Shown here one piece after another: positions 1 through 10,434 of a DNA stretch of 64,000 bases. Within the stretch, counting starts at the first letter, position 1. Each line of letters begins with the position of its first letter. Under the pieces are notes generated by a model. That model was not told where the DNA came from. It did not search any database and saw nothing but the letters and a program-made list of their open reading frames with translations. The position numbers were made by a program, and so were the translations under genes. The stretch lies in assembly GCA_021234535.1 (NCBI GenBank), contig CM037833.1, positions 20,457,738-20,521,737 of the forward strand. The letters are read 5' to 3'. The stretch is from Stichopus chloronotus (taxonomy: Eukaryota > Echinodermata > Holothuroidea > Aspidochirotida > Stichopodidae).

Positions 1-780
1 TACCAACCTGTTGATTATGCATATCACAATGTATTTTCTTTCTCAAATGACATTTTGACAATGAATACCACCAAGGTATATGACACTGAATGCCCTACTG
101 ATTTTGGTGAAGGTCAAATGTCATTTGAGGTGATATTTGAGGTTAAATTGGTGTAAAACCTCGTAGTCACAACATCTCAGGCAGGGAAGCTTGGATAAAT
201 GCCATATTATCTGTGCTGGTGTATCTTAGAGAGTACAGAAACCTTATGGTTTGTAATGGAGGTCAAAGGTCATTTTAGGTCAACAAGGTTCAACTTGTGA
301 AAACCTGGTATACACTTTATCTCGAGAAGGGAAGATTTAACAAATTTCATATTTGTTGTGTAGGTGCACCACATTGATTACAAGATCCCTATTGATTTTT
401 GTGGAGGTCAAAGTCATTTGAGGTCAACATGAGTCAAATTGTGAAAATATGTAAACACCATATCTCAAGAAGAAAACCTTGGGCAGATCTCCCCATTTAA
501 AACGTTGGTTTATCTCATTGAGTATACAAGAATTCTGCTATCTTTGGTGAAGGTCAAAGGTCATTTGAGGTCAGCGGGGTCACATTATGGAATTCTCGTA
601 AACATCATATCTCAAGAAGGAAAGCTTTGACAGATGTCATATTCAGCTTATATGGTTGTATTTCACTGAGTTCAAGAGACCATTTTTAATGGAGATCAAA
701 GGTCATTTGATGTCAACAAGGGTCAAATTGAAAACCTCGTAGATGTTTTCTCAAGAAAGGAAGCCTGTTCATATTCCATA
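1..780. repeat. Diverged tandem array, about 145-bp unit
   Basis: About five units share a core like GGTCAAAGGTCATTTGAGGT, seen near 112, 263, 405, 552 and 694, a spacing of about 145 bp. Each core is followed by variants of a TATCTCAAGAAGGAAAGC segment. The units are clearly diverged and show no coding frame. A related array lies at 34530-35150. This stretch is upstream of the first visible PLAT exon, so it probably lies in an intron of that gene. Confidence 0.75.
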
Positions 781-1147
781 TTTCATGTTACGCATAGGTA
801 GTTTGTGACACATAGTAATGCTATAATGCTAGATCCGGGAAAAAAGTGCTCGTAAATGGATCCTCGAACCCACAATGCATTTGTGTATTCTGGTTCCCTT
901 TGTCTCCTGCTTCTATCTCTCCAGTTACCACCACGTTGTCTCTGGTTGTACCTATATTGTCTCTCCTGTTGCTTCTACCACGAAGTTGACTATGCATCTT
1001 ACTGTGCTTCTTGTGCTTCTTCAGTGAGATGTAACTTAGTTTACCATTAATTTGTCTCCAGTTTTATGAAATGATTTTTTTCATAATCTCCAATTTACTG
1101 ATCAATTTACTCATCTCAAAAATGATCCCTGTCTCCACCCTCTCCAG
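781..1147 (+). other. Intron end, no gene seen
   Basis: No exon with a PLAT-like frame is visible here. The stretch ends in a pyrimidine-rich tract and the CTCTCCAG acceptor at 1140-1147 that opens the first visible PLAT exon. Confidence 0.6.
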
Positions 1148-1356
1148 CTATCCCCTACACGATACGGCTGACCACTGGGAAGGAAGCAGACATGGGCACG
1201 GAGGCCAACGTCTTCATAAACATCATCGGCACCAAGAAGAAGAAAGCCACCGGAAAGATGCCCCTGCAGCTGATGAACAAAATCAAGTTTGAACCGGCAT
1301 CTGTAGAGACTTTTTCCATCGAAGCACCGGATGTCGAAGATGTCCACAAAGTAGAG
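1148..1356 (+). CDS. PLAT gene exon 1 of window (PLAT-1, first half)
   Basis: The acceptor is CTCCAG at 1142-1147 and the donor is GTGAGT at 1357. The exon starts with two bases that complete a codon from an unseen upstream exon, then reads [10 protein letters not shown], then [13 protein letters not shown], the conserved first strands of a PLAT domain. It ends phase 0 in DVEDVHKVE. The domain continues directly in the next exon with IGHDG. The ATG at 1192 is an internal Met, not a start. Confidence 0.87.
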
Positions 1357-4300
1357 GTGAGTTCTTGCATACATACTGCCATAGGTAAACCCCGTAGGAA
1401 ATGCCAAAGAAGACGCTTCTGTCATTTGCAACTTGAGTAGGAGGGGTGAAGTTATATTGCTCACAATTTGAGTGGTCAGTTGAAGATAAGCTATTTATGT
1501 GCATCATCATCCTTGTTTTGCAGGAAGCAAATTAAGCCACTACCTTTTGTCATTTCTCCATGGCAACCATTTGCCATTCACAAAACGCTAGAAGTCTGTT
1601 TTGATTCACCATGATTGGGAATTTGTAGAGTCATGGAATATTTGCTGATGGCAAGACACATTGATCAATTCTAAAAAAATCGCTAAAGCCCACAAGATCG
1701 ATAGCAAATTCCACAAAGCTGGTAGAACCCTCTGCATCGAAGAGCAGGTGAGGTGAAGCAGATGACATTAAAGATGAGAGATTTTGCATCACTGCCGAAG
1801 GAGAAATGTAAGACAGCAGCGACGTTGATTGATAAGGACCCACTTTCGTTGCCTTGTCATGATTTTATGCAGGGCTTTTGTGTATAGTTAAAGTTCTGTC
1901 AATTCTGTCATTGATTTCTCCTACGCAGATCGGCCACGACGGCGTCACCCCAAACGAAGGCTGGTTCATCGAAGAACTAGAGGTGGATATCCCCACCAAA
2001 GGGAAACATTACAGCTTCCCCTGTAAGAGATGGTTCTCCAGGGACAAAGACGACGGTCAAATCTCCAGGGTCCTGGTTGTGCAGGATGCGCAGGCTATGG
2101 ACTACAAACCAAAAGTACCCTATGAGGTCACCGTGTTCACAGGCAAGTCCCAAAAGAGTGGTCAAACCTTTCCATTGGCGATGCAAAGCAAGCTGCTAAT
2201 GGAACGAGGCTGTTGTATCTAACTTATAATAATAAACTCCCTGAAATATTGCACCGTGATGTCATTGGACCTCCTCTAACTTGTCTTAATGGGTCCCTGG
2301 TGAAATTTGACATTGCTATAAACTGTGGTTCCTCATATCATTGTAACATTTTAAGGACGTGGACATGTCTTCCTTCTGTCGAGTTTTAAGTTTTGGAGAA
2401 GCATTTCAACGCGTAAATCATTGTTTCAAGATATTAGTGCCCTTATTTGTAAATTTATGAGGTGTATGTACCCCATTTCACTGGCATTTGATGGCGGCTG
2501 TACTCATTGAAACAAACAAGAACTCATTCTGATTTTTCAAATTTATTGTACCGGCGACGTTCAACTTGGGTTGTTTCATTCTCTGATCAGACTCGATTTT
2601 GGGATGTTTTCTCCTCCCCTCAGGCGATGTCCAGAACGCCGGAACCGACGCCAAGATCACCATGTCCGTCTTCGGTGCCAACGGTTACACTCCGGACCTG
2701 ATCCTGGAGAAACAGGAGGACAGATTCGAGAGAGGAAGGGAGGACGTGATCAAGATTGAGATCGAGGACATCGCACCGCTGAAGAAGATCAGGATCGGCC
2801 ACGATGGGAAGGGATCCAGACCGGATTGGTACCTGGAGAAAGTGAGATGTTTTTTTGGTCGTAAACATGGGAATTGTCTTAATTTTCAAAGCTTACTCCT
2901 CGGCCTTTTTCCTCTTTTATGTTGCAGGTTTTGAGGGCTGTAGATCACATTTTTCTTGTATAGAATAGGAGTTATTTCCATTTGTTTCACTTTTTTCTAT
3001 TCCCTATTCTTTTTCTTTTTAAATGCTGCTCTACCCCAGGTGACGCTGAGGAACACAGTCACGGGAGACATGACGGTCTTCAAGTGCGCCGACTGGTTGT
3101 CAAAGTCTCTCAGGCGAGAAGAAGCTGACCAGGGAACTGCCAGCCGTAGTGAGAGGAAAGGCCCAGATAAAAGGTTAGCAAAAACTGATTTATTGACCAA
3201 ACACAGATGTTGTTTCTCAAAGGAGCTTCATAGGCATGATACATCTTTTGATGCAGTCTTTATGATAGAGGCAAATCTTACAATCTCTGAATGTTTGCAA
3301 CTTTGCACAAAATTTCTGGATGTCTAGTCTTGCGCATGATGACTGACCTACTACATTCAGACGTTTTCAGAATGAAATACTTACACATTGACATTGTTTG
3401 ATGAACGACCAATCATTTTCGACTGTGCATGCTTCATTATAATCTGCATATGATAGCAAATGTTCCATGTGAATGACATATCTGTTTATAAACTACTTTT
3501 CCAGATAAAGATGGCAAAGAAAATGTCATGGGACATGCTCTCATTTAGCAATATGTTTATGGAATGCTATTGCTTCCATAACCATAAATTTGCTGTGAAA
3601 AGAAAGAGAGTTTTGAACTGAGACTTAAAACAAGTGAACTTTTGGAATAGTTGAACCCAATTTCATAAAATTCATAAATATTAAAAAAGTATAATTAAAA
3701 TAGAACAGTGATAAAGAAACTGATTACATGTAAGAAGTATGACCCAGAAATCTCAAATAAAATTTTAAAAAAAAAGGAGAGAGAATGAAACAAATTCTGA
3801 ATAATTGAAACACATTGCAATACAATCCTCAGTAATATTACAATGAAAAAGCGCTATTGAAAGATAATGAGTAAGAAATTAAGATCAGAGATATGTTATG
3901 AAAAAGGAGATTCTTTGAGTGGGACTTAAAAAAATTAAACCTCAAATAGTTGGATGGAATTGCATAAAATCCATAATCTTAAAGAAGTAGAATTGCAATA
4001 AATCAATTGTTAGAAAAAGTGACAGACAATAAGAAATTAGAATCAGAAGTACTTTATGAAAAAGAAAAGTTTTGAACTAAGACTTACAGTAATTTTAAGT
4101 TTTTGAATAGTTGAACCAAATGCAATAAAATCCTTAAAGATTTATCATCAACTTTCACTGCAACACATAATGACAATTTACACTCCTTAGTTACCATTCC
4201 ACAGATTTGCTTCAGTGTGTCTCTTTCAGGAATTTGGCTATCCATTGTCTGTGGTGGTATTTTTTTACCCTCACACTCTTCCATTTCAAAAAATGAAGAA

Positions 4301-7300
4301 GACCAAAATGTCTCATGGGAAAAATAGTTGTAGCCTTTCTTACCCAGCAGGCTGTTTTAAATATGATGTAGTTAAACCTAATAGTGGAATAAGAAAAGGA
4401 TAAAATTTGCGCTGCAGGCGTAATAACTACCGCAAGTAACCACGGAGGTGAAAAAACAAAATGACATTAGAATGTGTCTTGACAGAGTAATTTAATCAGG
4501 ATGTTGTCTGACTTTTGTTCTCTCTCAGAAACCAACTACACCATCGTGGTGAAGACCTCGGACGTCCGCGGAGGGGGCACGGATGCAAACGTCTGCCTCA
4601 TCCTGTTCGGGGAGAACGGCAACACGGACACTCTGAAGCTGAAAGACTCTCAGACCCATCGCGACAAGTTTGAGCGGAACCAGAGCGACGTGTTCTCCTT
4701 CTCTCTGCTGAGCCTCGGAGAACTCACGAAAGTCAGGATTTGGCACGACAATGCAGGTCAGTGTGCCAGATGTGTTGAGGTCTTCTGGTGGGAGGGGGGA
4801 GGTGGGGTTAAAGTGAGAGTTTCCTGCCTCTTTCTTGTTGTTTGGGATGGCATTGAAGATGATGATAATGACTATCGGTGTCAGCTGATCTGTGTATTTC
4901 ATTTAGTTTTCATGTTAATAATTGTGTTAACAATAATACCATCAAATTGCACCTATATTTTGTCTTTCAGTTGAATTGTCAACAGTATTTGTAGGATGTA
5001 TTGACCATTTTATTGCATCATATTGAAGTGCCTAATATTGGCTGTGTATCGTGTATTTTACTGTCTTGTATGTTGTTTTGTCTTGTGTTGTCATGTATAT
5101 TCTGTTGCATTGCTTTGTCTTGTATTGCCTTGTATATTACATTGTCTTGCATATTGTATTGTCGTCTGTACTGTATCGTCTCTGTATATTGTATTGTCAT
5201 GTATAATGTATTGCATTGCTTTAATAGTATTGTCCTGTGTCTTTTATATTGTATTGTGGTTCATTGCATTCTCTAGTATATTGTGTTGAATTGTCTCTTG
5301 TATTGTCTTGTATATTGCATTGTCATGTATATTGTATTGTCTTGTATATTGTGTTGTCTTATTTTGTATTGTATTGTCTTGTGTATTGCCATGCATATTG
5401 TGTTGTGTTGTTTCATCTTGTATATTGCATTGCCTTTTATTGCATTGTCTTGTATTTGGTGTATTGTATTGTCTTGAATTGTATATTGAATTGTATGTTG
5501 TATATCGTATTTTCTTTCATATTACATCGCATTCTGTTGTCTTGCATTTCGTCGTATGGCAGTGTAGTGTGTCGTGGCATTGTGTTGCTTCTCATCATAT
5601 ATCCCATCGTGCAACACTGTGTCATACTGTGTCGGTGTGGTATTATTTGTACAAAGTTTGAAAGAAGTGCTCTTTGATGTTACCTTAAAGGCGATTGATC
5701 CTCTCATCAAACCTCTTGTGACATCAGTCTCCCCTTAATAACTCTCTTTACAATAGTTCACAGTTGCTCTTGACATGTATTCATGTTCATTGAATAGTAC
5801 CTTCATGAGAACAAGGCAGTATAGATACACGCAGTCTACATTGTTACATTACTACTTGTAAATAGTAACTTTTAACTTGTGACCTTAAGCAGAGCATTAT
5901 AAAGAAGCGACTGATGATGTTACATCAGACGTTAATTAGGCGACAAATCACCTTTACAGTGACATCAACGTGATAACTTTCTTACCCGTATTGTCTCCTT
6001 ATCAAGTACCCTTCAATGCAACATAGTACAATCAATGCATTTGGTGACTAACCGCTACAGTGTTGCAGCTGCCGCCATTTTTCCATTTCCCTTCTTACTG
6101 CACCTCTCCTAGGTCTTAAAGCTGGTTGGCATCTGGAGTACGTGGAAGTGACGGACGAGTCGACCGGTAAGAAGTACATGTTCCTCTGTAACCGTTGGCT
6201 GGCCAGAGATGAGGATGATAATCAGATCATGAGAGAACTCATCTGTGCTGGACTGGAATCTCAGAAAGAAGAGAAAGGAAAAATAAGTGAGTAGTCAGAA
6301 GTCATTTTAGGGGTCTGGAAAATGTGACATTCATTTGCTAAAGAGTTTCCAAGGATATGGCCGTAATATTGGATGTTGTCTGATGTGATAGAATTAAACA
6401 AATTACCCTTGATACTTGAAAACATCCAAGTAATCAAAAAGTTGCAAGGAACCCTGAAAATAAAAAGCAGAAAGGATAGAGGTTTATGTGGAAAAACACT
6501 TTTGTCAGTCTGATTTCAGATGTCATTTGCAGCTTCACTTTTCCAAAGACAAACCTATTGGAGTAAGTCTGTACTTCAATCTGTGCCTATAGAAACTCAG
6601 AAATACACAAGCCATTCCTAGCTTTATTATTCAAAGTTGACTTATATACATCAGTCTCGACTGCTTCATGTTTCCGTTGCTACTTCAGCTCATTTTTCTC
6701 AATTGCTAATCGTACGGTCAGTGTTTGTCGTCTTGTATTTCATACTTACACATGTATCTCATCTCTGAAAAAGTTAGAGCAGCACTCCTCTTTCGTCAAA
6801 AACATGGACGCCACCATCCTAAACTCACCAAGCCTTTCCTTTTTCTCATCAGCGTACGAAATCGCCGTGACGACTACCGACAAGAGAGATGCGAGCACCA
6901 CCCAGAATGGCTGGATCATCCTGGAAGGGGAGAATCGGAGCTCAAAGGAGTTTGTCATGGAGAACAGCATCAAGAACAAAGTTTTGAGGAGGTGAGGGGT
7001 ATTTCATTAAATGCAAGTTTGAGGCCTCCGTGTGGTGTGTTGCATTCATCACGTATGTAGGGAACAAATATGTGACATTCCCAGACAGTGTTTGTCTGAC
7101 TAGTTTGATCCATTGCCGTGACACCACCCTTCAGCTGCACTCGAACAAACTTGACTGTATTCATCACACTGACCGTAGTCATGGATGACAGATCATCAGT
7201 GTTGTGCAACGTTTTCTAGTGGCAACATTCGATGCCAGTCGATTGCAGCGATTGTGCAATGTAGTAATTGCTGAAGTGAAAATGAACAGTCAAATGTTAA

Positions 7301-10300
7301 TTATACCCTCTGTCTCAAATTTAGTACGAATTGTATTTGCATAATGAGTTTTGCATTCAACCTTGTGTACATGAGAATTAAGATTAAAGATCAAAGGTGT
7401 TCTGGATGCTAGCTAGGAAGAAGCAGAGACTGAACAGTGTGTTGGCAGACTGTGGCAGCTATGAATCCTGCAAATTTCTTCTTTTCCATATATCTCTAAG
7501 GGAAATGTTGTATTTGTCTTGCACAAAAAAATATTTTTCAACCAATATCTACGAACACAGATTGATAGGTACTTCAAAATAAGGCAGGATGTTGGCCTTC
7601 TCTTAAAGAAATAAGTTTCTCACAAATAGAAATTATTTGTTGCTCACCTCGTGTTTGTTCATCTGAGCGTTCAAAATTTCCAATGATGCATTTTGTAACG
7701 TTTAGAGGAGATGAAGCTTTTCCTTGATGTATGTCGCTGAGGCTGAAAGCTGTTTTCTTTGTATGCAATGTTGGTGCATTTGAAATGCAATATTTTCCTT
7801 CAAAACAAATTTTTTTTGCTAGAGCTTATTTGTGCCTGGTATGGTGATGATATTATGTCATCAAAACCCCACCTATTGCTTGATGTCACCTTTGCCATTA
7901 GTCGTTCTTATTTGTGTCCTATCCGCTCGGTCTTGCTGACTTCCTCCTGACTCTTCCGTTGGGTATTTTTTGACGTGAATTTACCAAAAGTTTGCTTGTT
8001 TATTCAATGATCTTCTGTATCACCTGTTTCTCTTATCTCTCATTCACAGAGGGGATACAGACATCTTTAAGTTTCAAACCAAGAGACTTGGCAAGATTAA
8101 GAGCGTGCTCCTGGGCCATTCTGTCCGTGACAGTGGGTCCCCTCCCAAGGGGTCCGGCAGGGATGTTGACTGGCACTGCCACGAGGTTGTTGTGACTGAC
8201 ACTTCGGATGGGTCAAAGTGAGTATCAGAACCACCTGATCTTCTCCTAGAGGTAGGATGCTGAAAATTGGTGGCAGCAGCATCCAAGAATGTTTGTTTTG
8301 ATAGTGTTATTCAAGGATCATGTGGTTGTTATTTTCAGAATAGGATGGATAATTTTGTGAGCTGTGTCGTGGCATTCAGTTTTTCAGTGTAGAAATATGG
8401 GAAAACAATATCAGCGTTTGTATCTTACATGTTTTACATTTGAACGTTGCATCCACAATCAGTCATCTGTGAGCTTGTGTCCACGATCCACATGCCCCCC
8501 CACCCTTGCGGCCTTAAGTTCACATTTCATTACAGAACACCCCAAGCACCCTGAATTTACTTTTGTAATCAAACAACCCAGTAACCTTTACTTTGCCTAG
8601 TTTGCAACTGAACACTCAAGCATAACCTAATTTGCATGTGCAACCAACTCTCCCACAGTCTGTTCATTCCCCTCCTAGCACACCCAAACAGAGCATCGAA
8701 CAACCATTGAATTTAAGCATTGAATCTCAGCATTGAATTTGTATCAACAATCAAGTTCTTCTAAAATTTGAATGATCAGTCATATTAAGGCACATTTAAA
8801 ATAGGGCAGAGTGTTTTCATCCATTTGTTTTCCTGTCTTGTTGAAAGGTATACCTTTCCTTGCAAAGCGTGGATTCCGCTGGGAGAGGGCAAGGAGGACG
8901 CAAGACGTCTCGTATGTGAAAAGACCGAAGAAGGCAGGATGGCCATCGCTAAAAGTAAGTCACAGATACCATGAGGTGAATGTTTCCAATCAAGAGTATA
9001 ATGGAATTCCCAATATGCTGTATATGTCTGACCACATTTTTCAGCTTACCTCTTTTTCGTTTAATGTCCGCTCTTTACTGGTAAGAAAAACCTTGTACAT
9101 TGTGACTAGGGGGGAAGATTTTGGCTATGATGGAAAAGATTGAAAATATTGCTGGCATCGTTAACATTTTGCAAAATGTGTCTATCAAAGTATATGAAGC
9201 AGCTGAACAACAAAGTTTGAAATGATTGAATTAATTGAAGCTTTGGAGGGTTTCCCAGGGAGTAGCCCTGGATTACTCCGGGTTCACTCTACCAACTTTC
9301 GTATTCTGCCCCGTAATTGGTGGAAGCACAGATATTTATGAAATTGAACAAAAAGCAAACCGTCAGTATCATTCCACCACCAGCTTTAGCTCCAGTGCAG
9401 TACGAGGTCATCGTGGTAACGTCCAGCGAGAAGGGAGCGGGCACCGACGCCAACGTCTGCATCACCATCTACGGCACCAACGGTGACTCTGGGAAGCAGC
9501 CTCTCAAGCAGAGGTTCAGGGATTTATTTGAGAGAGGTGAGAGATTGCAGAAAACATCCTGGTTCTAATATCTCCTGCAATATATTATATATTTGAAAGA
9601 AAAGTATTTCTGAGTACCCTTGAGTGTCTTATGGTTGGATGTCTGATTTTAAATTTCTAAATGCCACTGTTTACATGTCTACTTACCTTCTCTTTGATGT
9701 GTGCAAAGTCCTTTTTTCTTCTCTCCTGTGTACATGGATTGTTCTTTGAGTGAAGGCCATCCTATATATGTTTCTGTGTTTATTGTGAGTCAAGCTTTGT
9801 CATTGGCAGGCAGCGAGGGTAATGTATACCTGGCCATGTCAGTAGCAGAGCAGGAGCCATCAGGAATATGGAAGACCCAGAGCAAGCCATCTTTCAATTC
9901 CACGGCTTCAAGGTTGAATATGAGTTCTACTGGCAATCACCTGGTGGTCATCTACCTTTCTTCTTTGTCAGTACTTCAGGGAAGAGAAAGTAGGGAAAAA
10001 GATCACATGATCACAATTTGAATAATACATTTGGCAATCACATTGTCCTGTGATTTTACACCTGAAAATCGTAACAGATTTATCAAAGCCAAACTCAGTG
10101 TGCCCCTTTCGATCCTTTTCCCTCTAACGTAGCTTAATCCCTCCTCTTTGTTCTTGTTTGTTCTCTTCATACTCTCCTCTTTGATATATTTCAATCTTTC
10201 TCCTCCACAGGACAAACGGACAAGTTCAAGCTGGAATTCCTGGACCTCGGGGAACTTCAGAAGATCCGCCTGGAGCACGACAACGCCGGCTTCAACCCGG

Positions 10301-10434
10301 GCTGGCTGTGCGACCACGTCTCCATCACGAACCTGATGACGGGTAAGGTGACCATGTTCCCCTGCAACAAGTGGCTGGACAAGAAGAAGGGTGACGGAGA
10401 ACTCTTCAAGGAACTCTACGCTGTCCAAGATTGA
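1148..10434 (+). CDS. LOXHD1-like: LOXHD1-like PLAT-repeat protein, 3' part (11 exons)
   Basis: Eleven exons (1148-1356, 1929-2142, 2624-2841, 3040-3173, 4529-4756, 6113-6286, 6853-6991, 8050-8217, 8848-8954, 9390-9536, 10211-10434) join to about 652 codons with five PLAT domains. Recurrent family motifs are YEVTV/YEVIV starts, GTDAxV, an IGHD/IWHDNAG turn and a final FPCNKWL strand. PLAT domains are beta sandwiches that bind membranes or proteins. Tandem-PLAT LOXHD1 of vertebrates acts at the plasma membrane of hair-cell stereocilia; the role here is inferred only by family. The gene is 5'-partial: exon 1 needs one base from an upstream exon. The fourth PLAT has the aberrant [13 protein letters not shown] form that I associate with LOXHD1. 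One base in exon 4 breaks the frame. No lipoxygenase catalytic domain is present, so this is not a lipoxygenase. Confidence 0.88.
1929..2142 (+). CDS. PLAT gene exon 2 (PLAT-1 end, PLAT-2 start)
   Basis: The acceptor is CTACGCAG at 1921-1928. The exon reads [19 protein letters not shown] and then [18 protein letters not shown], the typical last strands of a PLAT domain. It then opens the next domain with PYEVTVFT. The only donor that keeps both phase and the conserved TGDVxNAGTDA motif is a GC donor, ACAG|GCAAGT, at 2143. Reading straight through would give a non-PLAT tail. Confidence 0.85.
2624..2841 (+). CDS. PLAT gene exon 3 (PLAT-2 middle)
   Basis: The acceptor CCCCTCAG ends at 2623 and the donor GTGAGA starts at 2842. 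The exon reads [18 protein letters not shown], then an acidic/basic stretch [18 protein letters not shown], then [18 protein letters not shown], in standard PLAT order. Phase is 1 in and 0 out, matching its neighbours. Confidence 0.88.
3040..3173 (+). CDS. PLAT gene exon 4 (PLAT-2 end), one-base frameshift
   Basis: The acceptor TACCCCAG ends at 3039. The exon reads [20 protein letters not shown] as expected for the last PLAT strands. After about 3108-3113 the conserved continuation ([12 protein letters not shown]) lies in the +1 frame, as if one base had been added. With the donor GTTAGC at 3174 that shifted frame joins exon 5 in phase. Staying in the first frame, the GTGAGA donor at 3149 also joins exon 5 in phase but drops the RELPA motif. 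It may be a sequencing or assembly error, an allele, or a true lesion. Confidence 0.75.
3174..4528 (+). other. Intron 4 with AT-rich ~150-bp tandem repeats
   Basis: From about 3600 to 4145 diverged units recur, each with a GTTTTGAACTGAGACTTAAA-like word (3611, 3913, 4069, with a weaker copy near 3762), then ATAGTTGAAC and CATAAAATYCATAA. Spacing is about 150 bp or twice that. No exon is seen in this intron. Confidence 0.65.
4529..4756 (+). CDS. PLAT gene exon 5 (PLAT-3, first part)
   Basis: The acceptor TCTCTCAG ends at 4528 and the donor GTCAGT starts at 4757. The exon reads [20 protein letters not shown], then [18 protein letters not shown], and ends [11 protein letters not shown], a complete first half of a PLAT domain. 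Phase is 1 in and 1 out. This is the clearest PLAT exon in the window. The GC-richer third positions stand out against the AT-rich introns. Confidence 0.92.
4990..5660 (+). repeat. Intron 5 simple repeat, TTGTATTGTC-like
   Basis: About 600 bp are built from words such as TTGTATTGTC, TTGTATAT and TTGCATTG. The + strand is very poor in A-C combinations. Long open frames on both strands here are artefacts of low complexity. It lies wholly in the intron between exons 5 and 6. Confidence 0.85.
6113..6286 (+). CDS. PLAT gene exon 6 (PLAT-3 end)
   Basis: The acceptor CTCCTAG ends at 6112 and the donor GTGAGT starts at 6287. With the base carried from exon 5 it reads [19 protein letters not shown], then [19 protein letters not shown] and MRELICAG, the conserved end of a PLAT domain. 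A charged linker (KEEKGKI) leads to the next domain. Confidence 0.92.
6853..6991 (+). CDS. PLAT gene exon 7 (PLAT-4 start, LOXHD1-specific form)
   Basis: The acceptor CTCATCAG ends at 6852 and the donor GTGAGG starts at 6992. It reads [19 protein letters not shown] and [19 protein letters not shown]. The usual GTDAxV is replaced by ASTTQ and the domain has a WIILEG strand; I recall this variant from one PLAT of LOXHD1, not from lipoxygenases or polycystins. Phase 1 in, 2 out. Confidence 0.88.
7498..7800. mobile_element. MITE-like element, copy A (in intron 7)
   Basis: A 303-bp non-coding element is bounded by imperfect terminal inverted repeats: AAGGGAAATGTTGTATTTG at the left, and the right end reverse-complements to AAGGAAAATATTGCATTTC. 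Its interior (for example TACTTCAAAATAAGGCAGGA and ATTTGTTGCTCA) is homologous to 19198-19544. No transposase frame is present, so it would be non-autonomous. The superfamily is unknown and no target-site duplication is certain. Confidence 0.7.
8050..8217 (+). CDS. PLAT gene exon 8 (PLAT-4 middle)
   Basis: The acceptor CATTCACAG ends at 8049 and the donor GTGAGT starts at 8218. It reads [19 protein letters not shown] and [20 protein letters not shown], then [18 protein letters not shown] Gly/Pro/Ser-rich loop sits where other PLATs have a short HDNxG turn. Phase 2 in, 2 out. Confidence 0.88.
8848..8954 (+). CDS. PLAT gene exon 9 (PLAT-4 end)
   Basis: A short exon with acceptor TTGAAAG at 8841-8847 and donor GTAAGT at 8955. 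It reads [20 protein letters not shown] and [15 protein letters not shown], the last strand of PLAT-4 plus a charged linker. A longer open frame over the same bases runs in another phase and is a shadow. Confidence 0.85.
9390..9536 (+). CDS. PLAT gene exon 10 (PLAT-5, first half)
   Basis: The acceptor AGCTTTAG ends at 9389 and the donor GTGAGA starts at 9537. It reads [20 protein letters not shown], then [15 protein letters not shown] and RFRDLFERG, classical PLAT order. Phase 1 in, 1 out. Confidence 0.92.
10211..10434 (+). CDS. PLAT gene terminal exon 11 (PLAT-5 end, stop)
   Basis: The acceptor TCCTCCACAG ends at 10210. It reads [39 protein letters not shown] and [19 protein letters not shown], ending LYAVQD with TGA at 10432-10434. 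The protein stops a few residues after the fifth PLAT domain, so this is the natural C-terminus. Confidence 0.92.

Noticed and set aside
1111..1464. 117-codon minus-strand frame over PLAT exon 1
   Set aside because: It is the antisense shadow of a conserved PLAT exon and has no family resemblance.
5001..5677. Several long Cys/Leu/Ile/Val-rich frames, up to 146 codons
   Set aside because: They arise from the TTGTATTGTC simple repeat in intron 5; composition is dictated by the repeat.
8811..9143. 110-codon + frame overlapping PLAT exon 9
   Set aside because: The conserved PLAT reading ([10 protein letters not shown]) is in another phase; this frame crosses the donor into intron.
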